Counted from the stretch's first letter, positions 7,864-16,552 are shown. The stretch: DNA of 25,103 bases from Bacillus pseudomycoides DSM 12442 (GCF_000161455.1 NZ_CM000745.1:5476827-5501929), one strand, 5' to 3'. Translations and numbers: made by a program. The notes: generated by a model not told the origin, from the letters alone.

Positions 7864-9624
7864 TTATTGATATAAGTGACTACCAGCTTCTTTAAATTCT
7901 TCTGATTTCTCTTTCATGCCTTTTTCAATTGCTTCTGTTGTTTCTAAATCATTTTCTTTTGCATATTCACGAATGTCATGTGAAATTCTCATACTACAGA
8001 ACTTCGGACCACACATGGAACAGAAATGAGCTGTTTTTGCTCCTTCTGCTGGTAATGTTTCATCGTGGAAATCCATTGCCCGTTCAGGATCTAACGATAA
8101 GTTAAATTGATCGCGCCAGCGGAATTCAAAACGCGCTTTTGAAAGAGCATCATCACGTTGCTGCGCTGTTTTGTGTCCTTTCGCAAGATCAGCCGCATGC
8201 GCCGCAATTTTATACGTAATAACCCCTTCACGAACGTCATCTTTGTTCGGTAAGCCTAAATGCTCTTTCGGTGTTACATAACAAAGCATTGCTGTACCAA
8301 ACCAGCCAATCATCGCTGCACCAATCGCCGATGTAATATGATCATACCCCGGTGCAATATCCGTTGTTAAAGGTCCAAGTGTATAAAATGGTGCGCCTTG
8401 GCAAATATCAAGTTCTTTATCCATATTTTCTTTAATTAAATGCATTGGTACATGCCCTGGTCCTTCAATCATAACTTGAACATCATGCTTCCAAGCAATT
8501 TTTGTTAACTCACCAAGCGTTTCAAGCTCAGAGAATTGCGCTTCATCATTCGCATCTGCAATCGAACCTGGACGTAATCCATCTCCAAGAGAGAAGGAAA
8601 CATCATATTGTTTCATAATTTCACAAATTTCTTCAAAGTGAGTGTATAAGAAGTTTTCTTTATGATGGAATAAACACCACTGCGCCATAATAGAACCACC
8701 GCGCGAAACAATTCCTGTCGTACGTTTTGCTGTAATTGGAATGTAACGAAGTAGTACACCTGCATGAATTGTAAAGTAATCCACACCTTGCTCCGCTTGT
8801 TCAATTAACGTGTCACGGTATACTTCCCAAGTTAAATCTTCAGCAATACCATTTACTTTTTCTAGCGCTTGATAAATCGGCACTGTTCCAACTGGTACAG
8901 GAGCATTACGAATAATCCATTCACGAGTCGTATGAATATTTTTCCCTGTTGATAGGTCCATAATTGTATCTGCACCCCAGCGCGTTGCCCATGTCATCTT
9001 CTCTACTTCTTCCGCGATAGAAGAAGAAACTGCAGAGTTACCGATATTCGCATTTACTTTCACGTGGAAATTGCGTCCGATAATCATCGGTTCTGCTTCT
9101 GGGTGGTTAATGTTTGCTGGTAAAATCGCACGTCCTTCTGCGATTTCTTTACGAACAAACTCAGGCTCTACACCTTCACGAATCGCAACATATTCCATCT
9201 CAGATGTAATGATACCGTTACGTGCATAGTGCATTTGCGTTACATTTGCGCCCTTTTTTGCACGAAGTGGTTTACGATCCATCTGCGGGAACACAGGTGT
9301 ATGCTGAGAAGCAGCCTTCACGCCATCATCTTCCGGTTTAATTTCACGTCCTTCATACTCTTCTACATCTCCACGGTCAACACTCCAAGCACGGCGAGGT
9401 GTTGGAATTCCTTTTTCCAGCTCTACTTTGTACTCAGGGTCTGTGTACGGACCACTTGTATCATACACGCGAATCGGCGGATTTGGTACACCGTTTGTAT
9501 CACTTTGCTCAATCTCACGCATTGGTACTTTCATACCTTCACGCGGGCCATCCACATAGACTTTCTGACTTCCTGGTAAACTCGACTTCAATTCAATTTG
9601 CTCAGCTGAAACAGATTGCTTCAT
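7864..9624 (-). CDS. thiC: phosphomethylpyrimidine synthase ThiC
   Basis: 586-residue radical-SAM enzyme that converts aminoimidazole ribotide to hydroxymethylpyrimidine phosphate, the pyrimidine half of thiamine. The C-terminal cluster motif C-x2-C-x4-C is intact (Cys535, Cys538, Cys543 in FCSMCGPKFC), and conserved core stretches such as DTIMDLSTG, MIEGPGHVPMH and YTLGPLTTDIAPGYDHI are present. The length is normal for the Bacillus type. GGGGAGG lies 12 bases before the ATG, a rather long spacing. Expression is controlled by the TPP riboswitch and terminator 200-370 bases upstream. No other thi gene is in the window. Confidence 0.97.
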   Translation of the reverse strand: MKQSVSAEQIELKSSLPGSQKVYVDGPREGMKVPMREIEQSDTNGVPNPPIRVYDTSGPYTDPEYKVELEKGIPTPRRAWSVDRGDVEEYEGREIKPEDDGVKAASQHTPVFPQMDRKPLRAKKGANVTQMHYARNGIITSEMEYVAIREGVEPEFVRKEIAEGRAILPANINHPEAEPMIIGRNFHVKVNANIGNSAVSSSIAEEVEKMTWATRWGADTIMDLSTGKNIHTTREWIIRNAPVPVGTVPIYQALEKVNGIAEDLTWEVYRDTLIEQAEQGVDYFTIHAGVLLRYIPITAKRTTGIVSRGGSIMAQWCLFHHKENFLYTHFEEICEIMKQYDVSFSLGDGLRPGSIADANDEAQFSELETLGELTKIAWKHDVQVMIEGPGHVPMHLIKENMDKELDICQGAPFYTLGPLTTDIAPGYDHITSAIGAAMIGWFGTAMLCYVTPKEHLGLPNKDDVREGVITYKIAAHAADLAKGHKTAQQRDDALSKARFEFRWRDQFNLSLDPERAMDFHDETLPAEGAKTAHFCSMCGPKFCSMRISHDIREYAKENDLETTEAIEKGMKEKSEEFKEAGSHLYQ

Positions 9625-9633
9625 AATTTGTGT

Positions 9634-9832
9634 TTCCTCCCCTTTATCATTTCAGGCAAATCGAACTTGCTCAGAATCTCGGGCCACCTTCTGGGCAATT
9701 CGATTCCCGCTTCAGCAGCTAGAATGATCGGTGGCTTCGCCTCTTCAGCTGAAGCTCCATCCCCTCCCATTCTGACCGAGCCGCTTTCGCTTTACTTGTG
9801 AAAAGGACAAGAACTAGTGACCAGCGCATGCC
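9634..9832 (-). other. highly structured leader segment between riboswitch terminator and thiC
   Basis: This stretch is clearly richer in G/C than the other gaps. It holds a 17-bp hairpin with a single bulged base (arms 9659-9676 and 9689-9705, loop 9677-9688) just ahead of the thiC ribosome binding site, and a 12-base perfect palindrome at 9743-9754 (CTTCAGCTGAAG). A 49-codon ORF (9621-9770, starting MGGDGASAEEAK) ends overlapping the thiC ATG as TTATGA, but has no ribosome binding site. The role is unknown; a second layer of thiC control is one possibility. Confidence 0.5.
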
Positions 9833-9876
9833 AAAATAAAAAGAGCCAGGTCCATAGTAAAACAAGGACCTGGCTC
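9833..9876 (-). terminator. thiC: TPP-riboswitch expression-platform terminator
   Basis: On -, GAGCCAGGTCC pairs with GGACCTGGCTC across a 12-base loop and is followed by TTTTTATTTT. The 5' arm can instead pair with GGACCT and GGCTC inside the riboswitch, giving a mutually exclusive antiterminator. Confidence 0.9.
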
Positions 9877-9904
9877 ATAAAGACATAGTTATGTAAAGCC
9901 GTTA

Positions 9905-9999
9905 ACTTCCCTACGCTGGTACGAGCCAGATCAGGTCCAGAGGGTTAAGAAGTTCTCGCACTTCTCTCTCAGCCCACGCTTCTCTTGGGCACCCCTAGT
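9905..9999 (-). promoter_or_regulatory. thiC: TPP riboswitch (THI-box)
   Basis: On -, the aptamer shows the conserved order GGGGTGCCC, GGGCTGAGA (9967-9975), ACCC, ACCTGATCTGG (9926-9936) and CCAGCGTAGGGAAG. These are the thiamine pyrophosphate contacts of the THI-box class. With the terminator just downstream it should switch thiC off when TPP is plentiful. Confidence 0.97.
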
Positions 10000-10030
10000 T
10001 TATCACTGATTTAATTTTCAATACTTTCCC

Positions 10031-10058
10031 ATCATACACGATAATCAGAAAAATGCAA
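10031..10058 (-). promoter_or_regulatory. candidate promoter of the thiC leader
   Basis: On -, TTGCAT, 16 bases, TATGAT; the expected start is near 10024, about 25 bases ahead of the aptamer. Confidence 0.45.
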
Positions 10059-10108
10059 AGGCATGAAGTACAATTTTTACATGTCGTTTTTTATCTGCTA
10101 GTCGATAC

Positions 10109-10222
10109 TCCCTATTGAACCACTGATTATTAACCCGACCAATCGGGCTTTTACAGGCAGTTCATCTCCCACCTAACTTCTTTGTTTCCACTGAATTTTG
10201 AGGTGGGGGTCAAAACTTACCC
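10109..10222 (+). repeat. decayed bcr1-like repeat
   Basis: Shares CACTGATTATTA, CCAATCGGGCTTTTAC, CTCCCACCTAACTTCTTTG and GAATTTTGAGGTGGG with the complete copy at 19821. The left half of the first hairpin and the right end (…TGCGGGATAAA) are no longer recognisable. It lies between the thiC leader and the small membrane gene; nothing else is visible in 10060-10290. Confidence 0.7.
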
Positions 10223-10312
10223 ATGTTCAGCTAAAATCAGAACACCTAAAAAGTTAGTCATATTATTTATTCACATATGTAAAGTAAAGTTTAGATCAGG
10301 AGTGAAATTATA

Positions 10313-10615
10313 ATGGGTTGTTTGGGATCTATCTTCCGATTTACGTTTTTCGCAATATGTATCATTTTTGTCCTCTGGTTTGGAGGCTCGTCAATTATAG
10401 CCTTCTTTTCTGCTCTGTTTTGGGGAAGTTGGATGCATTTTTGGACATTATTTTCTATCTGGATTACTGCAAATTACGGAATCGGTTGGCTGTTTGAAGT
10501 TCACTGGAAAGATGAGGACGCAGGCGAAGAATTCTTTGCAATTTTTATTCTTTTCATCAGCATACTTATTTATAGAGGGATCAATAAACTTGGAAGGGTA
10601 TTTATTCGAGGATGA
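10313..10615 (+). CDS. hypothetical membrane protein, 100 aa
   Basis: 100 residues with three likely transmembrane segments (about 5-38, 40-60 and 72-88), rich in Phe, Trp and Ile. A short acidic loop, HWKDEDAGEEF, separates the second and third helices. CAGGAG lies about 10 bases before the ATG. I do not recognise a family. It stands alone after a decayed bcr1 element and converges on lldP, sharing the terminator at 10673-10707. Confidence 0.65.
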   Translation: MGCLGSIFRFTFFAICIIFVLWFGGSSIIAFFSALFWGSWMHFWTLFSIWITANYGIGWLFEVHWKDEDAGEEFFAIFILFISILIYRGINKLGRVFIRG

Positions 10616-10672
10616 ATAGTCTTTCATGCCGTGCGTAACCATCGGGTTAAGTGTATGTATCATTTTAGGCAT

Positions 10673-10707
10673 AAACAAGCCAGGTACTTTCAGCACCTGG
10701 CTTGTTT
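10673..10707. terminator. shared terminator between the 100-aa gene and lldP
   Basis: Perfect stem AAACAAGCCAGGT / ACCTGGCTTGTTT with a 9-base loop. It lies 24 bases beyond the lldP stop and about 57 beyond the convergent small gene. Confidence 0.8.
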
Positions 10708-10730
10708 GTGTTAAGTTGGTGGCTATCTAC

Positions 10731-12392
10731 TTAAGGTATCATCCACGTTAAATAATAAGCTTGTACATATGTCATAATACCAACAATAACTACAAAGAAT
10801 ATACTATGTTTTACTGTGAAGCGGAATAAGTCAGATTCTTTTCCAGCGAGACCTACTGCTGCACACGCGATCGCAATCGATTGCGGAGAAATCATTTTAC
10901 CCGTTACACCACCTGTTGTATTTGCAGCAACAAGCAATACTTCTTTCACACCAACTTGCTGTGCTGTAATAGCTTGCAAATTGGAGAATAGCGCGTTTGC
11001 CGATGTATCTGATCCTGTTAAGAATACACCGAGCCAGCCAAGGAATGGTGAGAAGAATGGGAATAATCCACCTGTTCCTGCTAATGCTAACGCGAGTGTT
11101 GAGGATAAACCAGAATAGTTTGCGATGAATGCGAATCCTAATACTAAACCGATAGATAGAATTGGCATTTTTAATTCTTGTAACGTTTCTGCAAATGTTT
11201 CTATAGCTTGTTTTGCACTCATTTTTAAAATAATGATAGAAATGATACAAGCGATTAAAATTGCTGTTCCAGTTGCTGATAAAATATCAAGTTTGAATAC
11301 TGCCTCATAAGGCGTTGGTTTATTTACAATTGGCTCTGCCTTCATGACTAAATTGTGCAGACCTGGAATTTGAAACTTAAAGACAAGACTTTCTAACGTC
11401 CCACCTGGAGCAAATAATGCTTTAAAGAAACTTTGACTCCAAATAACAACCATCACTGTCAAAATAATAAATGGTGACCAAGCCTTTACAACTTTTCCTA
11501 CTGTTAATTTCGGCATGGATGCAGCCGTCGTTGTTGCTGCCGCTTCAGCATTTGCTTGATTAGATTGATAGATTTCTTTCGGCTGCCATACTTTTAGGAA
11601 TAATGCTAAACATACTAAGCTGACAAGTGCTGATGTAATATCTGGAAGTTCTGGTCCTAAAAACGTTGCTGTAATAAATTGCGTAATTGCAAAGGAACTA
11701 CCTGCTACAAGTAATGCAGGCCATGTTTGTTTTATACCTTTGAAGCCATCCATTAAAAATACGATAAAGAATGGAACAAACAATGATAAAAACGGCAATT
11801 GGTGTCCAGCCATTTGTCCAATTTTGTGGGGATCAATACCCGTTACTTGCCCCGCAACTGTAATTGGAATTCCCATCGCTCCGAACGCTACCGGTGCTGT
11901 ATTTGCAATTAAGCAAAGTCCTGCTGCATATAACGGATTTAAACCAAGACCAGCAAGAAGCGCTGCTGTAATTGCTACCGGTGCACCGAATCCTGCTGCT
12001 CCTTCCAAAAATGCGCCAAATGAAAAGCCAATTAAAATAACGAGTAAACGATGGTCATTCGTAATCGATAGTACCGATGCACGAATCACATCAAACTGTC
12101 CTGTTTTGACAGAAATTTTATATAAAAATACCGACATCACAATAATCCATGCAATTGGCCATAACCCGTATGCAAAGCCATATCCGGTTGCTGCCATCGC
12201 CATTGCAAACGGCATTTTATACGCAAATAGCGCAACTAAAATTGTTAATACAACTGTAATAAGTCCTGCTACATAGCCCTTCATACGAAAGACTGCTAAA
12301 GCCAAGAAAAAAAAGATAATTGGAATAAGTGCTACCGCTGCGGAAATCCAAATGTTACCGAACGGATCGTAAACTTGTGTCCATGTGCCCAT
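10731..12392 (-). CDS. lldP: L-lactate permease (LctP/LldP family)
   Basis: 553-residue carrier with about 12-14 transmembrane helices that brings lactate in with protons. The family hallmark FLEGAAGFGAPVA lies at 128-140, and the family-typical FLTGSDTSANALF stretch is present near the C-terminal end. Length matches the family. The start is ATG with GGGAGAGG just upstream. No lutABC or lactate dehydrogenase is adjacent. A perfect catabolite-response element about 100 bases upstream suggests CcpA repression when preferred sugars are present. The two palindromic motifs further upstream (12637-12714) might also act on this promoter. Confidence 0.93.
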   Translation of the reverse strand: MGTWTQVYDPFGNIWISAAVALIPIIFFFLALAVFRMKGYVAGLITVVLTILVALFAYKMPFAMAMAATGYGFAYGLWPIAWIIVMSVFLYKISVKTGQFDVIRASVLSITNDHRLLVILIGFSFGAFLEGAAGFGAPVAITAALLAGLGLNPLYAAGLCLIANTAPVAFGAMGIPITVAGQVTGIDPHKIGQMAGHQLPFLSLFVPFFIVFLMDGFKGIKQTWPALLVAGSSFAITQFITATFLGPELPDITSALVSLVCLALFLKVWQPKEIYQSNQANAEAAATTTAASMPKLTVGKVVKAWSPFIILTVMVVIWSQSFFKALFAPGGTLESLVFKFQIPGLHNLVMKAEPIVNKPTPYEAVFKLDILSATGTAILIACIISIIILKMSAKQAIETFAETLQELKMPILSIGLVLGFAFIANYSGLSSTLALALAGTGGLFPFFSPFLGWLGVFLTGSDTSANALFSNLQAITAQQVGVKEVLLVAANTTGGVTGKMISPQSIAIACAAVGLAGKESDLFRFTVKHSIFFVVIVGIMTYVQAYYLTWMIP

Positions 12393-12493
12393 TGTCCTCT
12401 CCCTTTCTGTAATCCCCTGTTTTAAAATCCTTATAATCCTATCAATAGACTATCCGGTCATCATACCTTTAAGTCCAAAATAAAAAACGTTTA

Positions 12494-12507
12494 AGAAAAC
12501 GTTTTCA
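12494..12507 (-). promoter_or_regulatory. CcpA cre site upstream of lldP
   Basis: On -, TGAAAACGTTTTCT fits the consensus TGWAARCGYTWNCW at every position. It lies about 100 bases before the lldP start, in an A/T-rich region where I cannot pin down the -35/-10. Confidence 0.75.
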
Positions 12508-12636
12508 ATTATTGTATTTATACTTTACCATACCATTTTTATTTTAAAAAGATTTTTCTGATTATTTTTTCCATTTTTTCGTTTAATTGCACTTTCTATA
12601 AATAGGAAAAAAGTAAGTTTCATTCTTCCCTCATTA

Positions 12637-12658
12637 TTTTAAACAAACGTTTGATTAA
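12637..12658. promoter_or_regulatory. palindromic motif M, copy 1
   Basis: Contains the 20-mer TTAAACAAACGTTTGATTAA with core CAAACGTTTG (12644-12653). Identical 20-mers occur at 12693 and 21843. It looks like an operator for a dimeric (for example TetR-type) regulator, but no regulator gene is nearby. Confidence 0.5.
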
Positions 12659-12692
12659 CAAAAGAAAAGACTGTCACTCTGGCGTATTTCAC

Positions 12693-12714
12693 TTTAAACA
12701 AACGTTTGATTAAA
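12693..12714. promoter_or_regulatory. palindromic motif M, copy 2
   Basis: Same 20-mer, core at 12699-12708, exactly 55 bases from copy 1 (about five helical turns), in the same orientation. It lies between the DUF2227 terminator and lldP. Confidence 0.5.
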
Positions 12715-12737
12715 AGCCTTATGCCTCGTTCAGCACA

Positions 12738-12773
12738 ACTAAAAAAGAAAAAGCACTCGCAATTCGCAAGTGC
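12738..12773 (-). terminator. terminator of the YkvA/DUF2227 unit
   Basis: On -, GCACTTGCGAATTGCGAGTGC folds with one mismatch and runs into TTTTTCTTTTTT directly after the DUF2227 stop. Confidence 0.75.
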
Positions 12774-12774
12774 C

Positions 12775-13269
12775 CTACCTTCTTCTTCTTTTCTTCTTTT
12801 TTCTCATAAGCTTTTTCCGGCGCGTATTCAATCGATCCGCTATAATATGGAGTGCACTCGCAGCGATAACTCCAATTACAAATGTCGTTAAAGCAACATC
12901 ATGTTCCTTTGCAATCTCAAGTAACCTTCCGTCTAGCACCATTTTATTTACTATGTATAGGAATGGAGAAAAGACAAGAAGCATATACAATATACGAATG
13001 AGATCACCGATTACAAGCGTATGCGTTAAAAAAGAACGATGCGGCATCACACATTGATACGGATACCAAAAAATACGAAGTAATCCCCATTTATTATAGG
13101 CGTTACTATGAATATCCAAATCTGGTGTTAAGAAAAACGTGCCGATTAAAAAGCCTATCGCAAAAGTGAGTAAAAAATCAAAATTTGTTAATCCATACGA
13201 AACAAGCATAAATAAAACAATCGGAAGAGAAAGTAAGTTTATTTTCGTATGTGTTTTTCCTGATGGCAT
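12775..13269 (-). CDS. DUF2227 putative metal-binding membrane protein
   Basis: 164 residues starting MPSGKTHTKINLL, the N-terminal signature of the DUF2227 family, with scattered conserved His and Asp (His7, TPDLDIHSN, MPHRSFLTHT) that suggested metal binding for the family. Four hydrophobic segments indicate a membrane protein; the C-terminus is a strongly basic RRKKLMRKKKKRRRR tail. GAGGAAG precedes the ATG. It is probably co-transcribed with the YkvA-like gene 50 bases upstream, and a terminator follows at once. Molecular function is not established. Confidence 0.75.
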   Translation of the reverse strand: MPSGKTHTKINLLSLPIVLFMLVSYGLTNFDFLLTFAIGFLIGTFFLTPDLDIHSNAYNKWGLLRIFWYPYQCVMPHRSFLTHTLVIGDLIRILYMLLVFSPFLYIVNKMVLDGRLLEIAKEHDVALTTFVIGVIAASALHIIADRLNTRRKKLMRKKKKRRRR

Positions 13270-13319
13270 AGTACACTTCCTCGCTTATGTTTGCCCTGCC
13301 AGCACATGACAGTTCTCAG

Positions 13320-13685
13320 CTATTGATCTAATTTTTGATCGATAAACGATGTGTCTATATCCGAACCAAACCAATCCGCTAATTTCATCTGCGCTTTTTC
13401 TTTTACATCTTCATTTACATACATGGATGCTTGCAAAAGTGCAGCTGTTAATGCCCCTAAATCATCCGTATAACCAATTCCAGCTATAAAATCCGGAATC
13501 GCATCAATTGGCGCAATAAAGTAAGCAAGTGCTCCGATAATGGTTGCCTTTACTCGTTTTGGAACATCCGGTCTTTGCATAACGTAAAACAGCAATAAAC
13601 TTGCATAAATAACCGATTGTCCCGCTTGTTTCGCTACATGTTTCACTTTATTCCAAAACGCTTCAACTGAAAATTTTCGTTCCAT
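13320..13685 (-). CDS. YkvA-like DUF1232 membrane protein
   Basis: 121 residues with the DUF1232 core: PKRVKATIIGALAYFIAPIDAIPDFIAGIGYTDD, including the conserved PIDxIPD and GYTDD. This small domain is found alone in YkvA-type proteins; its function is unknown. The frame is open back to 13784, but an N-terminus rich in Phe/Leu precedes the homologous part, and GGGGG eight bases before the ATG at 13685 favours this start. It is first in a likely two-gene unit with the DUF2227 gene. Confidence 0.75.
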   Translation of the reverse strand: MERKFSVEAFWNKVKHVAKQAGQSVIYASLLLFYVMQRPDVPKRVKATIIGALAYFIAPIDAIPDFIAGIGYTDDLGALTAALLQASMYVNEDVKEKAQMKLADWFGSDIDTSFIDQKLDQ

Positions 13686-13813
13686 ATAAAGAGCCCCCAT
13701 ATTTTGTTTTTTCACTATACGCAAAAGTAGATGTGCCTTCAAAAAGAAAAAACTAGCCTCATTAGTCAATAAAAAGCTCATCAAATATACACATAACCGA
13801 TCGATGAAAACTT

Positions 13814-13842
13814 ATTGTAACAGACAACACCAAAAAGAACAA
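13814..13842 (-). promoter_or_regulatory. candidate promoter of the YkvA/DUF2227 unit
   Basis: On -, TTGTTC, 17 bases, TACAAT; the leader would be about 120 bases. Confidence 0.5.
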
Positions 13843-13887
13843 GTGTTCGCAATTATTTCCCGCTATTTACTCTAATTATAATAAAAT

Positions 13888-14030
13888 TTTTCACATATAA
13901 ATCACGGCTTCGGGAACAAAAGAAGACCTGCTCTCTTCTCCTCCCTTTGTTTTAAACTCATCATGGGGCGAAAAAAGGGCCTGACCGCTTCTATGCTCAG
14001 CCGGACGCTCTCTCCCACCTAAAAAGAGGG
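13888..14030 (+). repeat. intergenic repeat family R, copy B
   Basis: Begins TTTTTCACATATAA, then CGGCTTCGGGAACAAAAGAAG, GACCTGCTCTCTTC, CATGGGGCG, CCTGACCGCTTCTATGCTCAG, GGACGCTCTCTCCCACCTAA. CTGA...TCAG pair in the last hairpin. It is the left member of a tandem pair with copy C. Confidence 0.85.
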
Positions 14031-14087
14031 GGGTATACATTAAAATTTCCATCACCAATCAAAATTTTGCTAAATCACTCTTTTTGT

Positions 14088-14230
14088 TCTTTCACTTATA
14101 AATTGCTTTGCATACAAAATGGACCTGCTCTCTCCTTCTCCCTTTGTTTTAAATTCGGCATGGGGCGAAAAAAGGACCTGACCGCTTCCATGCTCAGCCG
14201 GACGCTCTCTCCCATCTAAAAAGAAAGGGT
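14088..14230 (+). repeat. intergenic repeat family R, copy C
   Basis: Starts 200 bases after copy B in the same orientation and shares GGACCTGCTCTCTCCTTCTC, TCGGCATGGGGCGAAAAAAG, CCTGACCGCTTCCATGCTCAG and CGGACGCTCTCTCCCATCTAA. Its 5' part is more diverged (TTGCTTTGCATACAAAATGG). The apparent 71-codon frame on - here is an accident of the repeat. Confidence 0.85.
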
Positions 14231-14392
14231 TTATATATTTCCTATCAATATTTCTCAATATAAAATGTTCTATTTCTCTTAACATTCTCTTTTATCTTTG
14301 TTATATTTTCTAGTTGACGAGCATATAAACCAATGTTAAAGTTTTCTCTGGCAGCAACAACGAAAATACAAAAACTGTAAAATGTTATAGTG

Positions 14393-14421
14393 TTTCTAAG
14401 AATTGAATTTTGTTGTATAAT
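14393..14421 (+). promoter_or_regulatory. candidate promoter of ltaS
   Basis: TTTCTA (14393-14398), 17 bases, then perfect TATAAT (14416-14421). Start expected near 14428, giving a leader of about 180 bases. Confidence 0.5.
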
Positions 14422-14460
14422 ACAGAAATGACGTTATGCTTATGGATCAACAAAAGAAAT

Positions 14461-14555
14461 GGCAGGAAACCAAAAGGGTATGCATAGTTAAAGTCGTATA
14501 TGGGTGATATAGAAAACCCTGCTCATGGCCAAGAAAACTATGTATTTTTTATTTT
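14461..14555 (+). promoter_or_regulatory. attenuator-like leader of ltaS
   Basis: CATAGTT (14483-14489) can pair with AACTATG (14536-14542), with an inner GGGT/ACCC stem; a run TATTTTTTATTTT follows, as in an intrinsic terminator. GCAGG (14462-14466) can pair instead with CCTGC (14518-14522), which would disturb the inner stem. There is no ORF and no match to a riboswitch class I know. Confidence 0.4.
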
Positions 14556-14608
14556 AGCATTTTTCTCTCAAAAATCGACCAAGCCTGATAGAGAAAGGGT
14601 GGAAATGG

Positions 14609-16537
14609 ATGAAGGAATCTTTAAAATCACAATTTCATAATGTGCGTTTTACTTTGTTCGTCGCTTTGGCCTTATGGCTAAAAACTTACATCATAACGCG
14701 TACGAGCTTTGATTTGAAACTTGAATCTTTCATGCAAGAATTTATCTTATTCATTAGTCCATTGGCAACATCATTACTGCTTGTGGGTCTTGCATTATTC
14801 GCAAAAGGAAAAAAACGTAATTATATAGCACTTGGAATTGATTTTGTTTTAACAATCGTTCTTGTTGGTAACGTAATGTTCTACGGATTCTACAATGATT
14901 TCGTTACTTTACCGGTACTTGGGCAAACGTCCAACTTTGGACAGTTAGGTTCTAGTGTAAAAGAACTACTCAACTACAAAATCATTGTTGCATTTGCTGA
15001 TATTATTCTTTTCTTCGTTTTATTAAAAAAGAAGAAAGACTTTGCAAAAACGGAGCGTGTGTCACGTCCAATGCGTTCTTTATACTTCGTATCAACGGTT
15101 GCTATTTTCTTCGCAAACTTAGGTCTTGCAGAGACTGAGCGTCCGGAACTATTAACGCGTTCATTTGACCGTGTTATGCTCGTAAAAAACTTAGGTTTAT
15201 ATACTCACCAATTATATGATCTTGGCTTACAAGCGAAATCAAGTTCACAAAAAGCATTTGCTGATGGTAGCAAATTACAAGAAACAGAAAACTATGTGAA
15301 GACACTCAAAGAGAAACCAGATCCAAATATGTTTGGCGTTGCGAAAGGGAAAAACGTAATCGTCGTTTCTCTTGAATCCTTGCAAACATTCTTAATTGGT
15401 GCGACAGTAAATGGTCAAGAAGTTACACCATTCTTAAACCAATTTACAAAAGAAAGCTATTACTTCGATAACTTCTTCCACCAAACTGGACAAGGAAAAA
15501 CATCGGATGCTGAATTCTTAGTAGATACATCACTATATCCGTTAGACCGAGGTGCTGTATTCTTTACACATGGTAATAACGAATATACTGCAACACCAGA
15601 AATCCTGCGTCAGCAAGGGTATTACACAGCTGTATTCCACGCGAACAACGCAACATTCTGGAACCGTAACATCATGTATCCTGCACTTGGTTACGACCGT
15701 TACTATAACGAACTTGACTACAAAATCACACCAGAAACAAAGTTAAACTGGGGATTAAAAGATATTGAGTACTTTAATCAATCCGTGGATATGTTAAAAC
15801 AAGTGAAGAAGCCATTCTATACTCGCTTCCTTAGTTTAACCAACCACTATCCATTTACTTATGATGACGGTACAAAATTAATCGAACCTTACAACTCTGG
15901 TGATGGTGTATTTGACCGTTACATGGTAACAGCTCGTTACTTAGACGAAGCACTGAAAAACTTTATTGAACGTCTAAAAGCAGAAGGTATTTATGATAAC
16001 TCGGTTATCGTATTCTACGGTGACCACTATGGTATTTCTGAAAACCATAACCGTGCGATGGCACAATTCTTAGGAAAAGAAGAAATTACAACATTTGATC
16101 ATATGAACTTACAACGTACACCAATGTTCATTCACGTTCCAGGTCAAAAAGAAGGTAAAACAATTTCAAAACCAACAGGTGAAATTGATATTAAACCAAC
16201 AATTCTAAACTTACTTGGTGTTGATTCAAGCAATGACATTAGCTTCGGTCATGATGTATTCTCACCAGATTATAAATCATTCGTTGTTCTTCGTGATGGA
16301 AGTTTTATAACAGAACAATATATATATACAAACAATACATTCTATAACCGCGAAACAGGCGAAATTGTAGAAGTACCGAAAGAAGAAGCTCAAGCGATGA
16401 TTGATCGGGCACAAAATGAACTGCACATGTCTGATAAACTCATTGAGGGAGACTTACTTCGCTTCTCCGAAAGCAACAAAATTAAAACGGGCGAAGTAAA
16501 AACAATTATTAAAGAAGACAAAAAAGGCGCTGAGTAA
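14609..16537 (+). CDS. ltaS: lipoteichoic acid synthase LtaS-like
   Basis: 642-residue enzyme that polymerises glycerol phosphate from phosphatidylglycerol onto the lipoteichoic acid anchor at the outer membrane face. Residues 1-185 hold five transmembrane helices. The extracellular sulfatase-fold domain carries the expected active-site set: Glu256 (VSLESLQ), Thr298 nucleophile (GQGKTSD), Trp351/Arg353, and Asp472-His473 (YGDHYG), matching the order known in S. aureus LtaS. A possible signal-peptidase site lies in AKSSSQKAFA near 210-218. AAAGGGTGG precedes the ATG. The group usually has several LtaS paralogues, so exact orthology (synthase versus primase or stress form) is not certain. A terminator overlaps the stop codon. 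Confidence 0.9.
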   Translation: MKESLKSQFHNVRFTLFVALALWLKTYIITRTSFDLKLESFMQEFILFISPLATSLLLVGLALFAKGKKRNYIALGIDFVLTIVLVGNVMFYGFYNDFVTLPVLGQTSNFGQLGSSVKELLNYKIIVAFADIILFFVLLKKKKDFAKTERVSRPMRSLYFVSTVAIFFANLGLAETERPELLTRSFDRVMLVKNLGLYTHQLYDLGLQAKSSSQKAFADGSKLQETENYVKTLKEKPDPNMFGVAKGKNVIVVSLESLQTFLIGATVNGQEVTPFLNQFTKESYYFDNFFHQTGQGKTSDAEFLVDTSLYPLDRGAVFFTHGNNEYTATPEILRQQGYYTAVFHANNATFWNRNIMYPALGYDRYYNELDYKITPETKLNWGLKDIEYFNQSVDMLKQVKKPFYTRFLSLTNHYPFTYDDGTKLIEPYNSGDGVFDRYMVTARYLDEALKNFIERLKAEGIYDNSVIVFYGDHYGISENHNRAMAQFLGKEEITTFDHMNLQRTPMFIHVPGQKEGKTISKPTGEIDIKPTILNLLGVDSSNDISFGHDVFSPDYKSFVVLRDGSFITEQYIYTNNTFYNRETGEIVEVPKEEAQAMIDRAQNELHMSDKLIEGDLLRFSESNKIKTGEVKTIIKEDKKGAE

Positions 16538-16552
16538 TCTCAGCGTCTTTTT
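16526..16552 (+). terminator. terminator of ltaS
   Basis: GGCGCTGAG pairs with CTCAGCGTC around TAAT, then TTTTTC. The ltaS stop codon is in the loop. Confidence 0.8.

Noticed and set aside
11740..12276. 178-codon ORF on + inside lldP
   Set aside because: Antisense shadow of lldP; the protein is low-complexity (Ala/Pro/Asn/Ile) and has no ribosome binding site.
14070..14285. 71-codon ORF on - in the gap before ltaS
   Set aside because: It lies across repeat copy C, has no ribosome binding site, and the frame is not kept in the other copies.
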